DNA of 7,880 bases from Bacillota bacterium (GTDB lineage: Bacteria > Bacillota > Clostridia > Lachnospirales > Anaerotignaceae), in NCBI GenBank assembly GCA_030526765.1, contig JAUNCB010000044.1, positions 1 through 7,880 of the forward strand. Direction: 5' to 3'. Both the position numbers and the translations under genes were made by a program. Under the pieces are notes generated by a model, which ran no database searches, was not told the DNA's origin, and was given only the letters and a program-made list of their open reading frames with translations. Of this stretch, positions 1 through 6,361 are shown piece by piece. The stretch's first letter is position 1, and each line of letters opens with the position of its first letter.

Positions 1-129
1 GAATCTCGCATTTTCTTCCAGCTTATGTCCGCATTTTCCGCAAATACGTTCCTTTATTACCTCTGCACCGCAAAGCATACAGAATTTCGCATATTCAGGC
101 AGCTCCGCATTACATTTCTTACACTTCAT
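1..129 (-). CDS. Zinc-ribbon domain protein, N-terminal part (runs off window)
   Basis: The gene begins with ATG at 129 on the minus strand and continues past position 1; 43 codons are visible. An AGGAGGG ribosome binding site lies about 6 nt upstream of the ATG. The visible part carries two zinc-knuckle pairs: CKKC at residues 3-6 with CMLC at 17-20 forms one complete four-cysteine ribbon, and CGKC at 30-33 opens a second. This matches the double zinc-ribbon N-termini common in Firmicutes, which usually sit before a membrane-anchored or otherwise variable domain. The function cannot be told from this fragment because the part that would define it lies outside the window. It follows the RND operon on the same strand but is separated from it by a terminator and has its own candidate promoter, so it is probably an independent unit. 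Confidence 0.8.
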   Translation of the reverse strand, partial: MKCKKCNAELPEYAKFCMLCGAEVIKERICGKCGHKLEENARF

Positions 130-164
130 GTCATTTCCCTCCTCTGTTTTTCAAGCTTACTGCA

Positions 165-193
165 AGTTTAGCATAGAATCCTCTGTTTTACAA
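165..193 (-). promoter_or_regulatory. Candidate SigA promoter of the zinc-ribbon gene
   Basis: On the minus strand, a TTGTAA -35 box (193-188) is followed after exactly 17 bp by a TAAACT -10 box (170-165), preceded by TGC, which makes an extended -10. It lies about 36 bp upstream of the zinc-ribbon ATG and downstream of the RND operon terminator, as expected for a separate transcription unit. The call rests on sequence match only. Confidence 0.55.
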
Positions 194-239
194 CTGTCCC
201 CATCTTCCCTGCCGCCGTTATCAAACGCAGGCTGCACCG

Positions 240-274
240 AAAAAAACACCATGCCCGATCATGGGCATGGTGTT
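240..274 (-). terminator. Intrinsic terminator of the marR-MFP-RND operon
   Basis: A perfect 12-bp stem, AACACCATGCCC (245-256) with GGGCATGGTGTT (263-274), closes a 6-nt loop. On the minus strand it is followed directly by a run of Ts (complement of the A-run at 240-246). It begins 8 nt after the RND permease stop codon, so it should end the operon transcript. Read in the plus direction there is no T-run after the stem. Confidence 0.92.
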
Positions 275-281
275 CCGTCTT

Positions 282-3200
282 TTATGCTTCCGCTGCACCC
301 TTTGCCATTTCTTCCGCATGGCGTTTCGATGCTTTGGCGATTCGTTTCGCCGTGCGTTTTGCATTGGATTTTCTTCTTCTTTCATTCATCCACATATACA
401 GAACGGGGATGAATACCAGTGTTACCACTGTGGACAGCGTCAGACCGAAGATAACGCCGATGGCAAGAGCCTGCATCATTTCAGAGCCTTCGCTGGCTGC
501 CAGTGCCATAGGCAGCATACCCAGAACGGTTGTCAGCGTTGTCATCAGAATGGGACGCAGACGGCGGGGACCCGCAGAGGTCAGCGCATCATAGCAGTTC
601 ATGCCGCGATCCATCAGCTGATTTGTATAGTCAACCAGTACGATACCGTTATTTACTACCATACCGATCAGCATAACGAAGCCCATCATGGCAGGCATGG
701 TGATGGTATTGCCTGTGATCAGAAGGCCGAAGATGGCACCTGTGATCGCCAGAGGCATGGAGAACATAACGATAAAGGGATACCGCAGGGATTCAAACTG
801 AGAAGCCATGATCATATATACCAGAAGGACTGCAACAACCATCGCCACACCCAGCTGACCGAAGGATTCATTCATCATTTCCATCATGCCGCCGAATTCA
901 TAATAACAGCCCTCGGGCAGTTCAAAATCCTTCATGGCATCGATCACCAGCTCCTGTGCTTCATTGCCGCTCATATCGCCGGCATCTGCATTGATGGTGA
1001 TATAGTTTTTCTGGTTTTCACGCATGATCGTGGTAGCGGTTTCGCCCATGGTGATCGTAGCGATATTGCCCAGAGGCACCTGCGTACCCATACCGCTGGT
1101 TACGGTCAGGTCATTCAGGTCGGTCAGGTAGTTCACCTGCTCCGTATCATAACGCAGCACAACGTCGATCTCTGTGCCGTCTACCTTATATTCTGTTGCG
1201 GTGGAGCCGGAGATGGCTGTATTCAGCGCACCTGCCACAGCCGCCGTCGTGATACCATACTGGGAAGCCTTGCCTCTGTCGATGGTGATCATTGCCTCGG
1301 GAACCGTATCCCCTGTGGAGCCCTCCACCTTGGAAAGGCCGGGAATGGTTTCCAGATATTCCACCAGTGCTTTTTCCGCTTCTACCAGTGTTTTGGAATC
1401 ATAGCCGTATACATTCATGGTCACATCGCTGCCGCCCATGGAGCCCATAGCCGCATCGGAGGATGCAACGGTGATCTCTGCACCTGCAATATCTGCCAGC
1501 AGACCTTCGATCTCTGCAACGACCTCATCGGTAGAGCGGCTTCTGTCTGCCTTTTCCACCAGATTTACTGTAACGGATGCAGCGTTTGTGCCGGCACTCA
1601 TCATACCGGAACCAACATTGGCATATACCATGTCTACTTCTTCAATATTCTGAAGGCGATAGAGCACCTCAAGGGTAGTTTCCTCTGTGGTATCCAGATC
1701 TGTGCCGTTTGGCAGTGTTACGGTCACAGAGGCAGAGCCCTGATCCATGGCCGCCATAAAGTCCATACCCGCCAGAGGGATACAGAACAGAGACAGGATA
1801 AATACCACTACAACACTGATAACGGTTTTCTTTCTGTGAGCCAGTGCCCATTTCAGCATTCCTTCATATTTTCTGGAGAGCATATCAATGGCTGCATCCC
1901 AGTGATCCAGAAAAGCCAGGAATTTGATATTTTTCCACTGGAAGGTTTTTACTTCCCTCTTTAACAGCAGCGCACATGCCATCGGCACAAAGGTCAGCGC
2001 AACGATTACGGAAGCCACCAGTGCATATACGATGGTAAAGGACAGATTCTGCATCATTGCCCCTGTGGTGCCGCCGGTCAGAGCCAGAGGTACAAATACG
2101 GCTACGGTGGTCAGCGTAGATGCTGTGATCGCCATGGAAACCTCCTTGGCACCGACCTCTGCCGCCTCCGATGCGGAATAGCCTCTTTCATAATACTGAT
2201 AGATACTGTCCAGAACAACAACAGAGTTATCTACCAGCATACCGATACCGATGGCAACACCGCCCATGGAGATCATATTCATATTGATGCCGGTCACATA
2301 CATCATCGCAAAGGTTGCCATGATGGAGGTGGGGATGGAAACTGCGATGATCCCCGCTGTAACCGCATTTTTCAGGAACAGGAACAGCACGAAGAAGGCG
2401 ATGATCGCCGCCAGGAAGGCTGTCTGTGTGATATTGGACAGGGACAGCTCGATATATTCCGCTGTATCTGTCAGCATATACATTTCCAGTTCGGGGAAGT
2501 CCTTCTGCAGGTCTTCCATTTCCGCCTTCAGGGCATCGGAAACCTTTACCAGATTGGCTGTGGACTGTTTATCTACGGAAATAATGATACCCTTTTCCCC
2601 ATTGATATAGGAGAAGGAGCTTCTGTCTGCTTCCACCTCTTCCACTCTGGCAACGTCGCTCAGATGCACCACAGCACCTGTGGCTGTAGGAATGGGCAGA
2701 TTCTGGATATCCTGAATGGAGGTGAATTCACCGATAGTACGGATGGATACTGTGGTATCCCCCTGAGAAAGGGAGCCGGAGGGCAGGTTCATATTTTCCG
2801 CCGCCAGAATACCGGAAATGGTATTTGTGGTCAGTCCATAGCCCGCCATCTTCGTCGGATCGACAGTCACACGGATCTCACGCTCGATACCGCCGGAAAG
2901 ACTGACGGAAGCAACCCCTTCGATACGCTCCAGTCGGTTCACTACATTATCCTCCAGCATTTCGTGGAGGGCATTCAGGTCTAAATTTTCTGCTTTGACC
3001 CCCAGTGTAATGGGGATCGCATTCATGTCCATTTTCACGACCATAGGATCGCCTGCCGCATCAGGCAGAGAGGATTTGATCTGATCCAGCTTATCCCGCA
3101 TATCCACGGCAGCCATATCAATATCGGTGCCGTCCACAAACTGCAGCAGTACCATGGACATATTCGCCGCAGAGAAGGATGTGATGGTTTCCACATTGGA

Positions 3201-3419
3201 AATAGAGCCCATCCCCTCCTCCAGAGGCTTGGAGATCAGATTTTCAATTTCTTCGGGAGATGCACCCACATAGGTCGTTGCAACAACGGCAATGGGCAGA
3301 TCAACATTGGGCATCAGTGCCTGATCCAGATTCATGTAGGACACAATGCCGGCAATAAACACCATCAGCGTTACCATGACGGTGGTTACGGGTTTTCGGA
3401 TACAAAGTCTGGAGAACAC
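282..3419 (-). CDS. RND-superfamily efflux permease (HAE1/AcrB-like), 1045 aa
   Basis: Inner-membrane proton-driven exporter subunit of an MFP-RND pump; the substrate cannot be told from sequence. It has full RND length and the duplicated RND plan. TM1 lies at about 12-30, the first porter region at about 31-330, TM2-TM6 at about 333-487, TM7 at about 532-550, the second porter region at about 551-855 and TM8-TM12 at about 855-1009. The hallmark TM4 motif GMLVDNSVVVLDSI (393-406) and TM10 motif GMVVNNGIVLVDY (919-931) are present. The AcrB proton-relay positions D407, D408 and K940 correspond to D397, N398 and N923, so only the first Asp is kept; DN/NN-type variants are usual in Gram-positive HAE1 relatives such as SwrC. 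The start codon is GTG, with AAGGGGG 8 nt upstream, only 3 nt after the MFP stop. The C-terminus carries a cytoplasmic basic tail with 11 Lys/Arg at 1014-1033. I infer that it works with the upstream MFP. The family call is firm; the drug or lipid specificity is open. Confidence 0.95.
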   Translation of the reverse strand: MFSRLCIRKPVTTVMVTLMVFIAGIVSYMNLDQALMPNVDLPIAVVATTYVGASPEEIENLISKPLEEGMGSISNVETITSFSAANMSMVLLQFVDGTDIDMAAVDMRDKLDQIKSSLPDAAGDPMVVKMDMNAIPITLGVKAENLDLNALHEMLEDNVVNRLERIEGVASVSLSGGIEREIRVTVDPTKMAGYGLTTNTISGILAAENMNLPSGSLSQGDTTVSIRTIGEFTSIQDIQNLPIPTATGAVVHLSDVARVEEVEADRSSFSYINGEKGIIISVDKQSTANLVKVSDALKAEMEDLQKDFPELEMYMLTDTAEYIELSLSNITQTAFLAAIIAFFVLFLFLKNAVTAGIIAVSIPTSIMATFAMMYVTGINMNMISMGGVAIGIGMLVDNSVVVLDSIYQYYERGYSASEAAEVGAKEVSMAITASTLTTVAVFVPLALTGGTTGAMMQNLSFTIVYALVASVIVALTFVPMACALLLKREVKTFQWKNIKFLAFLDHWDAAIDMLSRKYEGMLKWALAHRKKTVISVVVVFILSLFCIPLAGMDFMAAMDQGSASVTVTLPNGTDLDTTEETTLEVLYRLQNIEEVDMVYANVGSGMMSAGTNAASVTVNLVEKADRSRSTDEVVAEIEGLLADIAGAEITVASSDAAMGSMGGSDVTMNVYGYDSKTLVEAEKALVEYLETIPGLSKVEGSTGDTVPEAMITIDRGKASQYGITTAAVAGALNTAISGSTATEYKVDGTEIDVVLRYDTEQVNYLTDLNDLTVTSGMGTQVPLGNIATITMGETATTIMRENQKNYITINADAGDMSGNEAQELVIDAMKDFELPEGCYYEFGGMMEMMNESFGQLGVAMVVAVLLVYMIMASQFESLRYPFIVMFSMPLAITGAIFGLLITGNTITMPAMMGFVMLIGMVVNNGIVLVDYTNQLMDRGMNCYDALTSAGPRRLRPILMTTLTTVLGMLPMALAASEGSEMMQALAIGVIFGLTLSTVVTLVFIPVLYMWMNERRRKSNAKRTAKRIAKASKRHAEEMAKGAAEA

Positions 3420-3422
3420 AGA

Positions 3423-4571
3423 TTATTCCCCCTTTTCTTCTTCTTTTTCTTCTTTATTTTCTTCGGCTGCCCCCGTTTTTGTTTCTGCAGATGCTTCTGT
3501 TTGTGCAGAAACATTCAGTACGTTTACCGCTTCCCCGTCGGAAACATAGGTCTGACCCTTCACGATAACTGCATCGCCGTCCTTCAGACCGCCTGCGATC
3601 TCAATGGTATCCGCCGCTTCGATGCCCAGTTCTACATTGACCTTCTTCGCTGCGCCGTCCTCCACAACATATACATAGGTTTCGTCATCCTTGGTAAGCA
3701 CTGCATTACGAGGCAGAACAATAGTATCCTCTGCCTTTTCCGCTGTAAAGCTTACCTCAGCCATCATGCCCGCCTTGATCATGCCGTCTGCATTATCCAG
3801 CTCGATCTTTACGGTATACATCCCTGTCTGACCTGCTGCGGGAGCAACGGTGGAAACCTTCCCCTCCAGAGGCAACTCGGAAACGGCTGTCATCAGCACA
3901 TCTACAGAATCCCCGATATGAATGCTGTTCAGCACCTGCTCGGAAACACCTACCTCAACCTTGATCACGGACAGATCCATCACCGTATAGGCAGGTGCTG
4001 CATTGGAGGCAAAACCGCCCCGTTCCACACCTCTTGTGGCAACCACACCTGTCAGAGGAGATTTTACCGCACAGTCTGCAATATTCTTATTCAGGGTATC
4101 CATCTGCACCTGAATGGATGTGAGCTGTGCTTCTGCCGCATCATACTGATATTTGATCTGATCGTATTCCGTCTTGGAAATGATCCCCTCATCAAAGAGG
4201 ATCTGATTGTTTTCAAAGGCTGTTTTTGCATTATCCCTTGCCAGCTTCGCCACATTGTAGCTTGCCTCCAGAGAACGCATATTGTTCTGCAGGTCTATGG
4301 TATCAATGGTAAACAGCACCGCATTTTCTGTTACAGCATCACCCACATCAAAGCGAAAATCTGTTACCTTACCGGGCACAGTGGGCACCACGGAAACCAT
4401 TCTGGAGGCTGCCGCCTTCCCGGTATACGCAAACTGGCTGGCGATTTCGGATTTCCCTACGGTCTGTGTCTCTACGGAGCGCAGCACCTTTTCTTCCTCT
4501 ACCGCTTCCTTCCCGCAGCCTGTACCCATTGCCATACACAGGGACAGGGCGATCAGTAATCTTTTCTTCAT
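3423..4571 (-). CDS. RND efflux membrane fusion protein (periplasmic-adaptor type lipoprotein), 382 aa
   Basis: Adaptor subunit (HlyD/AcrA family) that links an RND permease to the cell exterior. It opens with a short signal peptide ending MGTGC, so Cys19 is the likely lipidation site, although Gly at -3 is not the classical lipobox. The biotinyl-lipoyl halves lie at about 58-90 (with TVPGKVTDFRFDVGD) and 163-200 (with VKSPLTGVV), split by an alpha-helical hairpin at about 94-165. A beta-barrel follows at about 201-280 and a membrane-proximal domain at about 281-352. The last 30 residues are an acidic tail with 10 Glu and 4 Lys, encoded by a polypyrimidine-rich stretch. I chose ATG 4571 over ATG 4580: AGGAGG directly abuts 4580 but lies 9 nt from 4571, and 4571 forms an ATGA overlap with the marR stop. 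The RND gene follows 3 nt downstream. The TolC-docking RLS motif of AcrA reads N121-L125-S132 here, so its Arg is missing. Confidence 0.93.
   Translation of the reverse strand: MKKRLLIALSLCMAMGTGCGKEAVEEEKVLRSVETQTVGKSEIASQFAYTGKAAASRMVSVVPTVPGKVTDFRFDVGDAVTENAVLFTIDTIDLQNNMRSLEASYNVAKLARDNAKTAFENNQILFDEGIISKTEYDQIKYQYDAAEAQLTSIQVQMDTLNKNIADCAVKSPLTGVVATRGVERGGFASNAAPAYTVMDLSVIKVEVGVSEQVLNSIHIGDSVDVLMTAVSELPLEGKVSTVAPAAGQTGMYTVKIELDNADGMIKAGMMAEVSFTAEKAEDTIVLPRNAVLTKDDETYVYVVEDGAAKKVNVELGIEAADTIEIAGGLKDGDAVIVKGQTYVSDGEAVNVLNVSAQTEASAETKTGAAEENKEEKEEEKGE
3428..3434 (-). promoter_or_regulatory. Ribosome binding site that supports the GTG start of the RND permease
   Basis: AAGGGGG on the minus strand ends 8 nt before GTG at 3419 and lies inside the last codons of the MFP gene. 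No ATG is better placed, and the N-terminus it yields (MFSRLCIRKP) is the usual amphipathic RND start. Initiation is therefore probably coupled to termination at the MFP TAA. Confidence 0.75.
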
Positions 4572-5047
4572 TCTTTCCATCCTCCTATATCAAACAATTC
4601 CTTTAATTCCATCACCTTGGCATAAAACATCTGCCGTCTTTTTCCGTCCATTTCGTCAAAAACGCCCGAGGCACTGTCTAACATTGTGTTCCGCACATCC
4701 TCCACGGCTTCTGCGCCCTTTTCGGTCAGCGCAAGATAGACCTTTCTGCCGTCATCCGCCCCTGCGGGAGCAGTCTTCTGCACAAAGCCCGCTGCCTGCA
4801 GCTTGGTGAGCATCAGAGAAAGGCTTCCCTTGCTGATGAACAGCTCATGGGAAAGCTGCGAAACCGTATTCAGCTCCGGATTCGACCGCATGAAGCCCAT
4901 CAGCTCCACCTGATGCACCGTCAGCCCCAGCTCATCCAGCTTTCTGGTCAGATTTTCCTTCGTGCTGTATTTCTTGTTCCAATGTCCGATCACCGCTCCA
5001 AGCTCCATCAGCTCGACCACGATCTCTCGTCCCGTAACCGCCTTCAT
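4568..5047 (-). CDS. MarR-family transcriptional regulator, 159 aa
   Basis: Winged helix-turn-helix regulator, first gene of the efflux operon and probably its ligand-responsive repressor. The length is typical of MarR proteins. The N-terminal dimerisation helix (1-40) is followed by the wHTH at about 42-111, with a recognition helix near SKGSLSLMLTKLQ (72-84). The family wing motif is DDGRKVYLALTEKG (98-111), and a C-terminal dimerisation helix follows. The start is ATG 5047, preceded by AAGGGG at 5060-5055 with a 7-nt gap; an upstream in-frame TTG at 5068 has no comparable site. The stop codon TGA overlaps the MFP start as ATGA, and the MFP ribosome binding site lies within its codons 154-156. 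Linkage to an MFP and RND pair is a well-known arrangement for drug- or fatty-acid-responsive MarR repressors. Which ligand it senses cannot be read from sequence. Confidence 0.93.
   Translation of the reverse strand: MKAVTGREIVVELMELGAVIGHWNKKYSTKENLTRKLDELGLTVHQVELMGFMRSNPELNTVSQLSHELFISKGSLSLMLTKLQAAGFVQKTAPAGADDGRKVYLALTEKGAEAVEDVRNTMLDSASGVFDEMDGKRRQMFYAKVMELKELFDIGGWKE
4581..4586 (-). promoter_or_regulatory. Ribosome binding site of the MFP gene, embedded in the end of marR
   Basis: AGGAGG on the minus strand lies 9 nt before ATG 4571 and 0 nt before ATG 4580, which decides the start in favour of 4571. It falls within the Ile-Gly-Gly codons near the end of the MarR frame, so ribosomes finishing marR pass directly over it. 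Confidence 0.85.
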
Positions 5048-5107
5048 TGTGACGCCCCTTCCTTCCAAAATGATGGAAATCTTTTTCTTATATACAATAC
5101 GAATTTG

Positions 5108-5136
5108 ATTTTAAACTAAAACTATTCTTTCGTCAA
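5108..5136 (-). promoter_or_regulatory. SigA promoter of the marR-MFP-RND operon
   Basis: On the minus strand, TTGACG (5136-5131) and TAAAAT (5113-5108) are separated by 17 bp, each one mismatch from consensus. The start point would be near 5100, giving a leader of about 55 nt before the MarR ATG at 5047. The whole block is AT-rich. Confidence 0.82.
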
Positions 5137-5150
5137 TTATTTTTAGAATA
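5109..5150. promoter_or_regulatory. Candidate MarR operator(s): inverted repeats over the operon promoter
   Basis: Two inverted repeats overlap the promoter. TTTTA-AAC-TAAAA (5109-5121) is a perfect 5+3+5 repeat covering the -10 box. TATTCT (5123-5128) and AGAATA (5145-5150) flank the -35 box, with centres 22 bp apart, about two helical turns. MarR proteins commonly bind such palindromes in their own promoter to repress. Repeats of this size can arise by chance in AT-rich DNA, so this is only a candidate. Confidence 0.35.
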
Positions 5151-5196
5151 AAACGATGTAAAATACTGGATTTTTGGAAACAATTATGATAAGATG

Positions 5197-5205
5197 TGCT
5201 ACAAT
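5197..5205 (+). promoter_or_regulatory. Candidate extended -10 promoter of the DegV gene
   Basis: TGC followed by TACAAT (5200-5205) forms an extended -10 element. The -35 region is poor: TTGGAA at 5174-5179 would need a 20-bp spacer, and GAAACA at 17 bp is a weak match. Transcription would start near 5212, right at the base of the leader hairpin. Confidence 0.45.
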
Positions 5206-5210
5206 GCTTC

Positions 5211-5254
5211 GGGAAGCCCCCTTTTTCTGATGAAAAAAGAGGCACAGGGCTCCC
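5211..5254 (+). other. Stem-loop in the 5' leader of the DegV gene
   Basis: GGGA-GCCC (5211-5219, with a bulged A at 5215) pairs with GGGCTCCC (5247-5254), and inside it TTTTTC (5222-5227) pairs with GAAAAA (5232-5237). No T-run follows, so it is not a terminator. If transcription starts near 5212 it would cap the 5' end of the mRNA, a position that often protects transcripts from decay in Firmicutes. I recognise no known riboswitch fold. Confidence 0.5.
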
Positions 5255-5296
5255 GTCAGCAGACCATATTTTATTTATGACAGGAGGAAAAAGCTT

Positions 5297-6184
5297 ATGC
5301 GGTTTCACATCATGAGTGATAGTTCCTGTGATATTTCAACAGAGCAGGAACAGGTATACGGCATCGGCATCGTGCCCTATTATGTTTCCTTCGACGGGGA
5401 AACCTATCGGAAAGATCGTCTGGAGGTAAACGCCGAGGATTTTTACAGAGAAATGGCTGAGAATCCCGATATTTACCCCAAAACCTCCATGCCCACTCAG
5501 GTGGATTTTTACGAGGCATTCCTGCCCCATGCCCAAAAAGGAGAAAACATCATCTATCTGAACCTGACCAGTAAGTTCAGCAGCTCCTTCCAGAGTGCAA
5601 ATCTGGCGGCAGAGGCTCTGATGGAGGAATACCCCGACTGCAGGATCGCCGTCATCGACAGCTGCTCCGCCACAGTGCAGGAGGGACTTCTGGTAACAGA
5701 GGCCGCCCGCATGGCAGAAGCAGGGCTTTCCTTTACGGATGCTGTGGAAAAGCTGGAGGAACTGAAAATGACCTCCCGTATCTTCTTCACCACAGGAGAT
5801 CTGAGCTATCTGAAAAAGGGCGGGCGCATCGGCAAGGTGCTGACACAGGCTGCATCTGCGCTGAAGATCAAGCCCATCATCCATCTGTACGAAGGAGAGC
5901 TGCAGGCTGCAGGCATTGCCCGTGCCAGAAAGAAATCCATCCGAAAATTCATGGAGGATGCCAAAGCTTTCTTCGCAGACAAAAACATCAATGATTACCG
6001 TATCTGTACCGGAAAAGGCCACGATGCAGCGGAATACGATGTCTTCCACAAAGAGGTGGAGGCAGAAATGCAGGCACTGGGCTTCACGGGTCAGGTGGAA
6101 CGCTATCAGATCGGCTGCACCATCGGGGTGCACACAGGCCCCACACCCATCGGCATTGCCTGCATCCGAAAATTTGATGCCTGA
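5297..6184 (+). CDS. DegV family protein (fatty-acid-binding, FakB-like), 295 aa
   Basis: DegV/FakB proteins bind a long-chain fatty acid; the characterised FakB members present it to the kinase FakA for acyl-phosphate formation and phospholipid synthesis. Family motifs appear in order: SDSSCDI near the N-terminus (7-13), KTSMPT (62-67), SSSFQSA (95-101) and VIDS (119-122). They continue with the signature GDLSYLKKGGRIGK (167-180), KPI (192-194), and IGCTIGVHTGP (272-282) near the C-terminus. Thr63, the serines at 95-97 and His279 match the family positions that hold the fatty-acid carboxylate. The length is typical, and there is no signal peptide or membrane segment, so it should be cytosolic. 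AGGAGG at 5282-5287 lies 9 nt before the ATG. It forms a single-gene unit with its own terminator. Firmicutes usually carry several DegV paralogues, and no fakA is visible here, so fatty-acid kinase partnership is inferred from family only. Confidence 0.93.
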   Translation: MRFHIMSDSSCDISTEQEQVYGIGIVPYYVSFDGETYRKDRLEVNAEDFYREMAENPDIYPKTSMPTQVDFYEAFLPHAQKGENIIYLNLTSKFSSSFQSANLAAEALMEEYPDCRIAVIDSCSATVQEGLLVTEAARMAEAGLSFTDAVEKLEELKMTSRIFFTTGDLSYLKKGGRIGKVLTQAASALKIKPIIHLYEGELQAAGIARARKKSIRKFMEDAKAFFADKNINDYRICTGKGHDAAEYDVFHKEVEAEMQALGFTGQVERYQIGCTIGVHTGPTPIGIACIRKFDA

Positions 6185-6209
6185 AAAAACGAATCAAATA
6201 AGATTTTGG

Positions 6210-6264
6210 AAAACATCCCCGCAAAAGACACTCCCCGTGTCTCTGCTGCGTCGGATGTTTTTTT
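6210..6264 (+). terminator. Intrinsic terminator of the DegV gene
   Basis: A long interrupted hairpin starts 25 nt after the stop codon. AAAACATCC (6210-6218) pairs with GGATGTTTT (6253-6261), CGCA (6220-6223) with TGCG (6247-6250), and AGACAC (6226-6231) with GTGTCT (6237-6242) around a TCCCC loop. A run of 7 Ts (6258-6264) completes it. Confidence 0.8.
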
Positions 6265-6292
6265 GCATCCACGGCGTATCAAAAACCATATA

Positions 6293-6335
6293 AAAAAGGA
6301 AGAGAAACCATACCATTTCGTTTCTCTTCCTTTTT
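6293..6335. terminator. Bidirectional terminator between convergent DegV and M20 genes
   Basis: A perfect 16-bp stem, AAAAAGGAAGAGAAAC (6293-6308) with GTTTCTCTTCCTTTTT (6320-6335), closes an 11-nt loop. Each arm ends in a T-run when read on its own strand, so it can stop transcription from both sides. It lies 26 nt past the stop of the minus-strand amidohydrolase and is a second stop for DegV transcripts. Confidence 0.9.
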
Positions 6336-6361
6336 CATTTCTTATTCTAAACAAGGATGCA

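Noticed and set aside
261..1964. 567-codon plus-strand open frame antisense to the RND permease
   Set aside because: It mirrors the codon pattern of the real gene: the translation is rich in His, Cys, Gln and Gly with no domain, it starts inside the operon terminator hairpin, and it has no ribosome binding site.
3501..4559. 352-codon plus-strand open frame antisense to the membrane fusion protein
   Set aside because: Same shadow composition (His/Cys/Ile rich), no ribosome binding site or promoter, and it lies fully opposite a clear MFP gene.
5048..5068. TTG start giving MarR a seven-residue N-terminal extension
   Set aside because: ATG 5047 has AAGGGG at a 7-nt spacing; the TTG lacks a comparable site and the extension is translated from that ribosome binding site itself.
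5211..5254. Leader hairpin as a terminator or attenuator of DegV
   Set aside because: No T-run follows the stem on either strand at the right distance.
5336..6133. 265-codon minus-strand open frame opposite the DegV gene
   Set aside because: The opposite strand carries all DegV signature motifs in order; this frame has no recognisable domain and no ribosome binding site.
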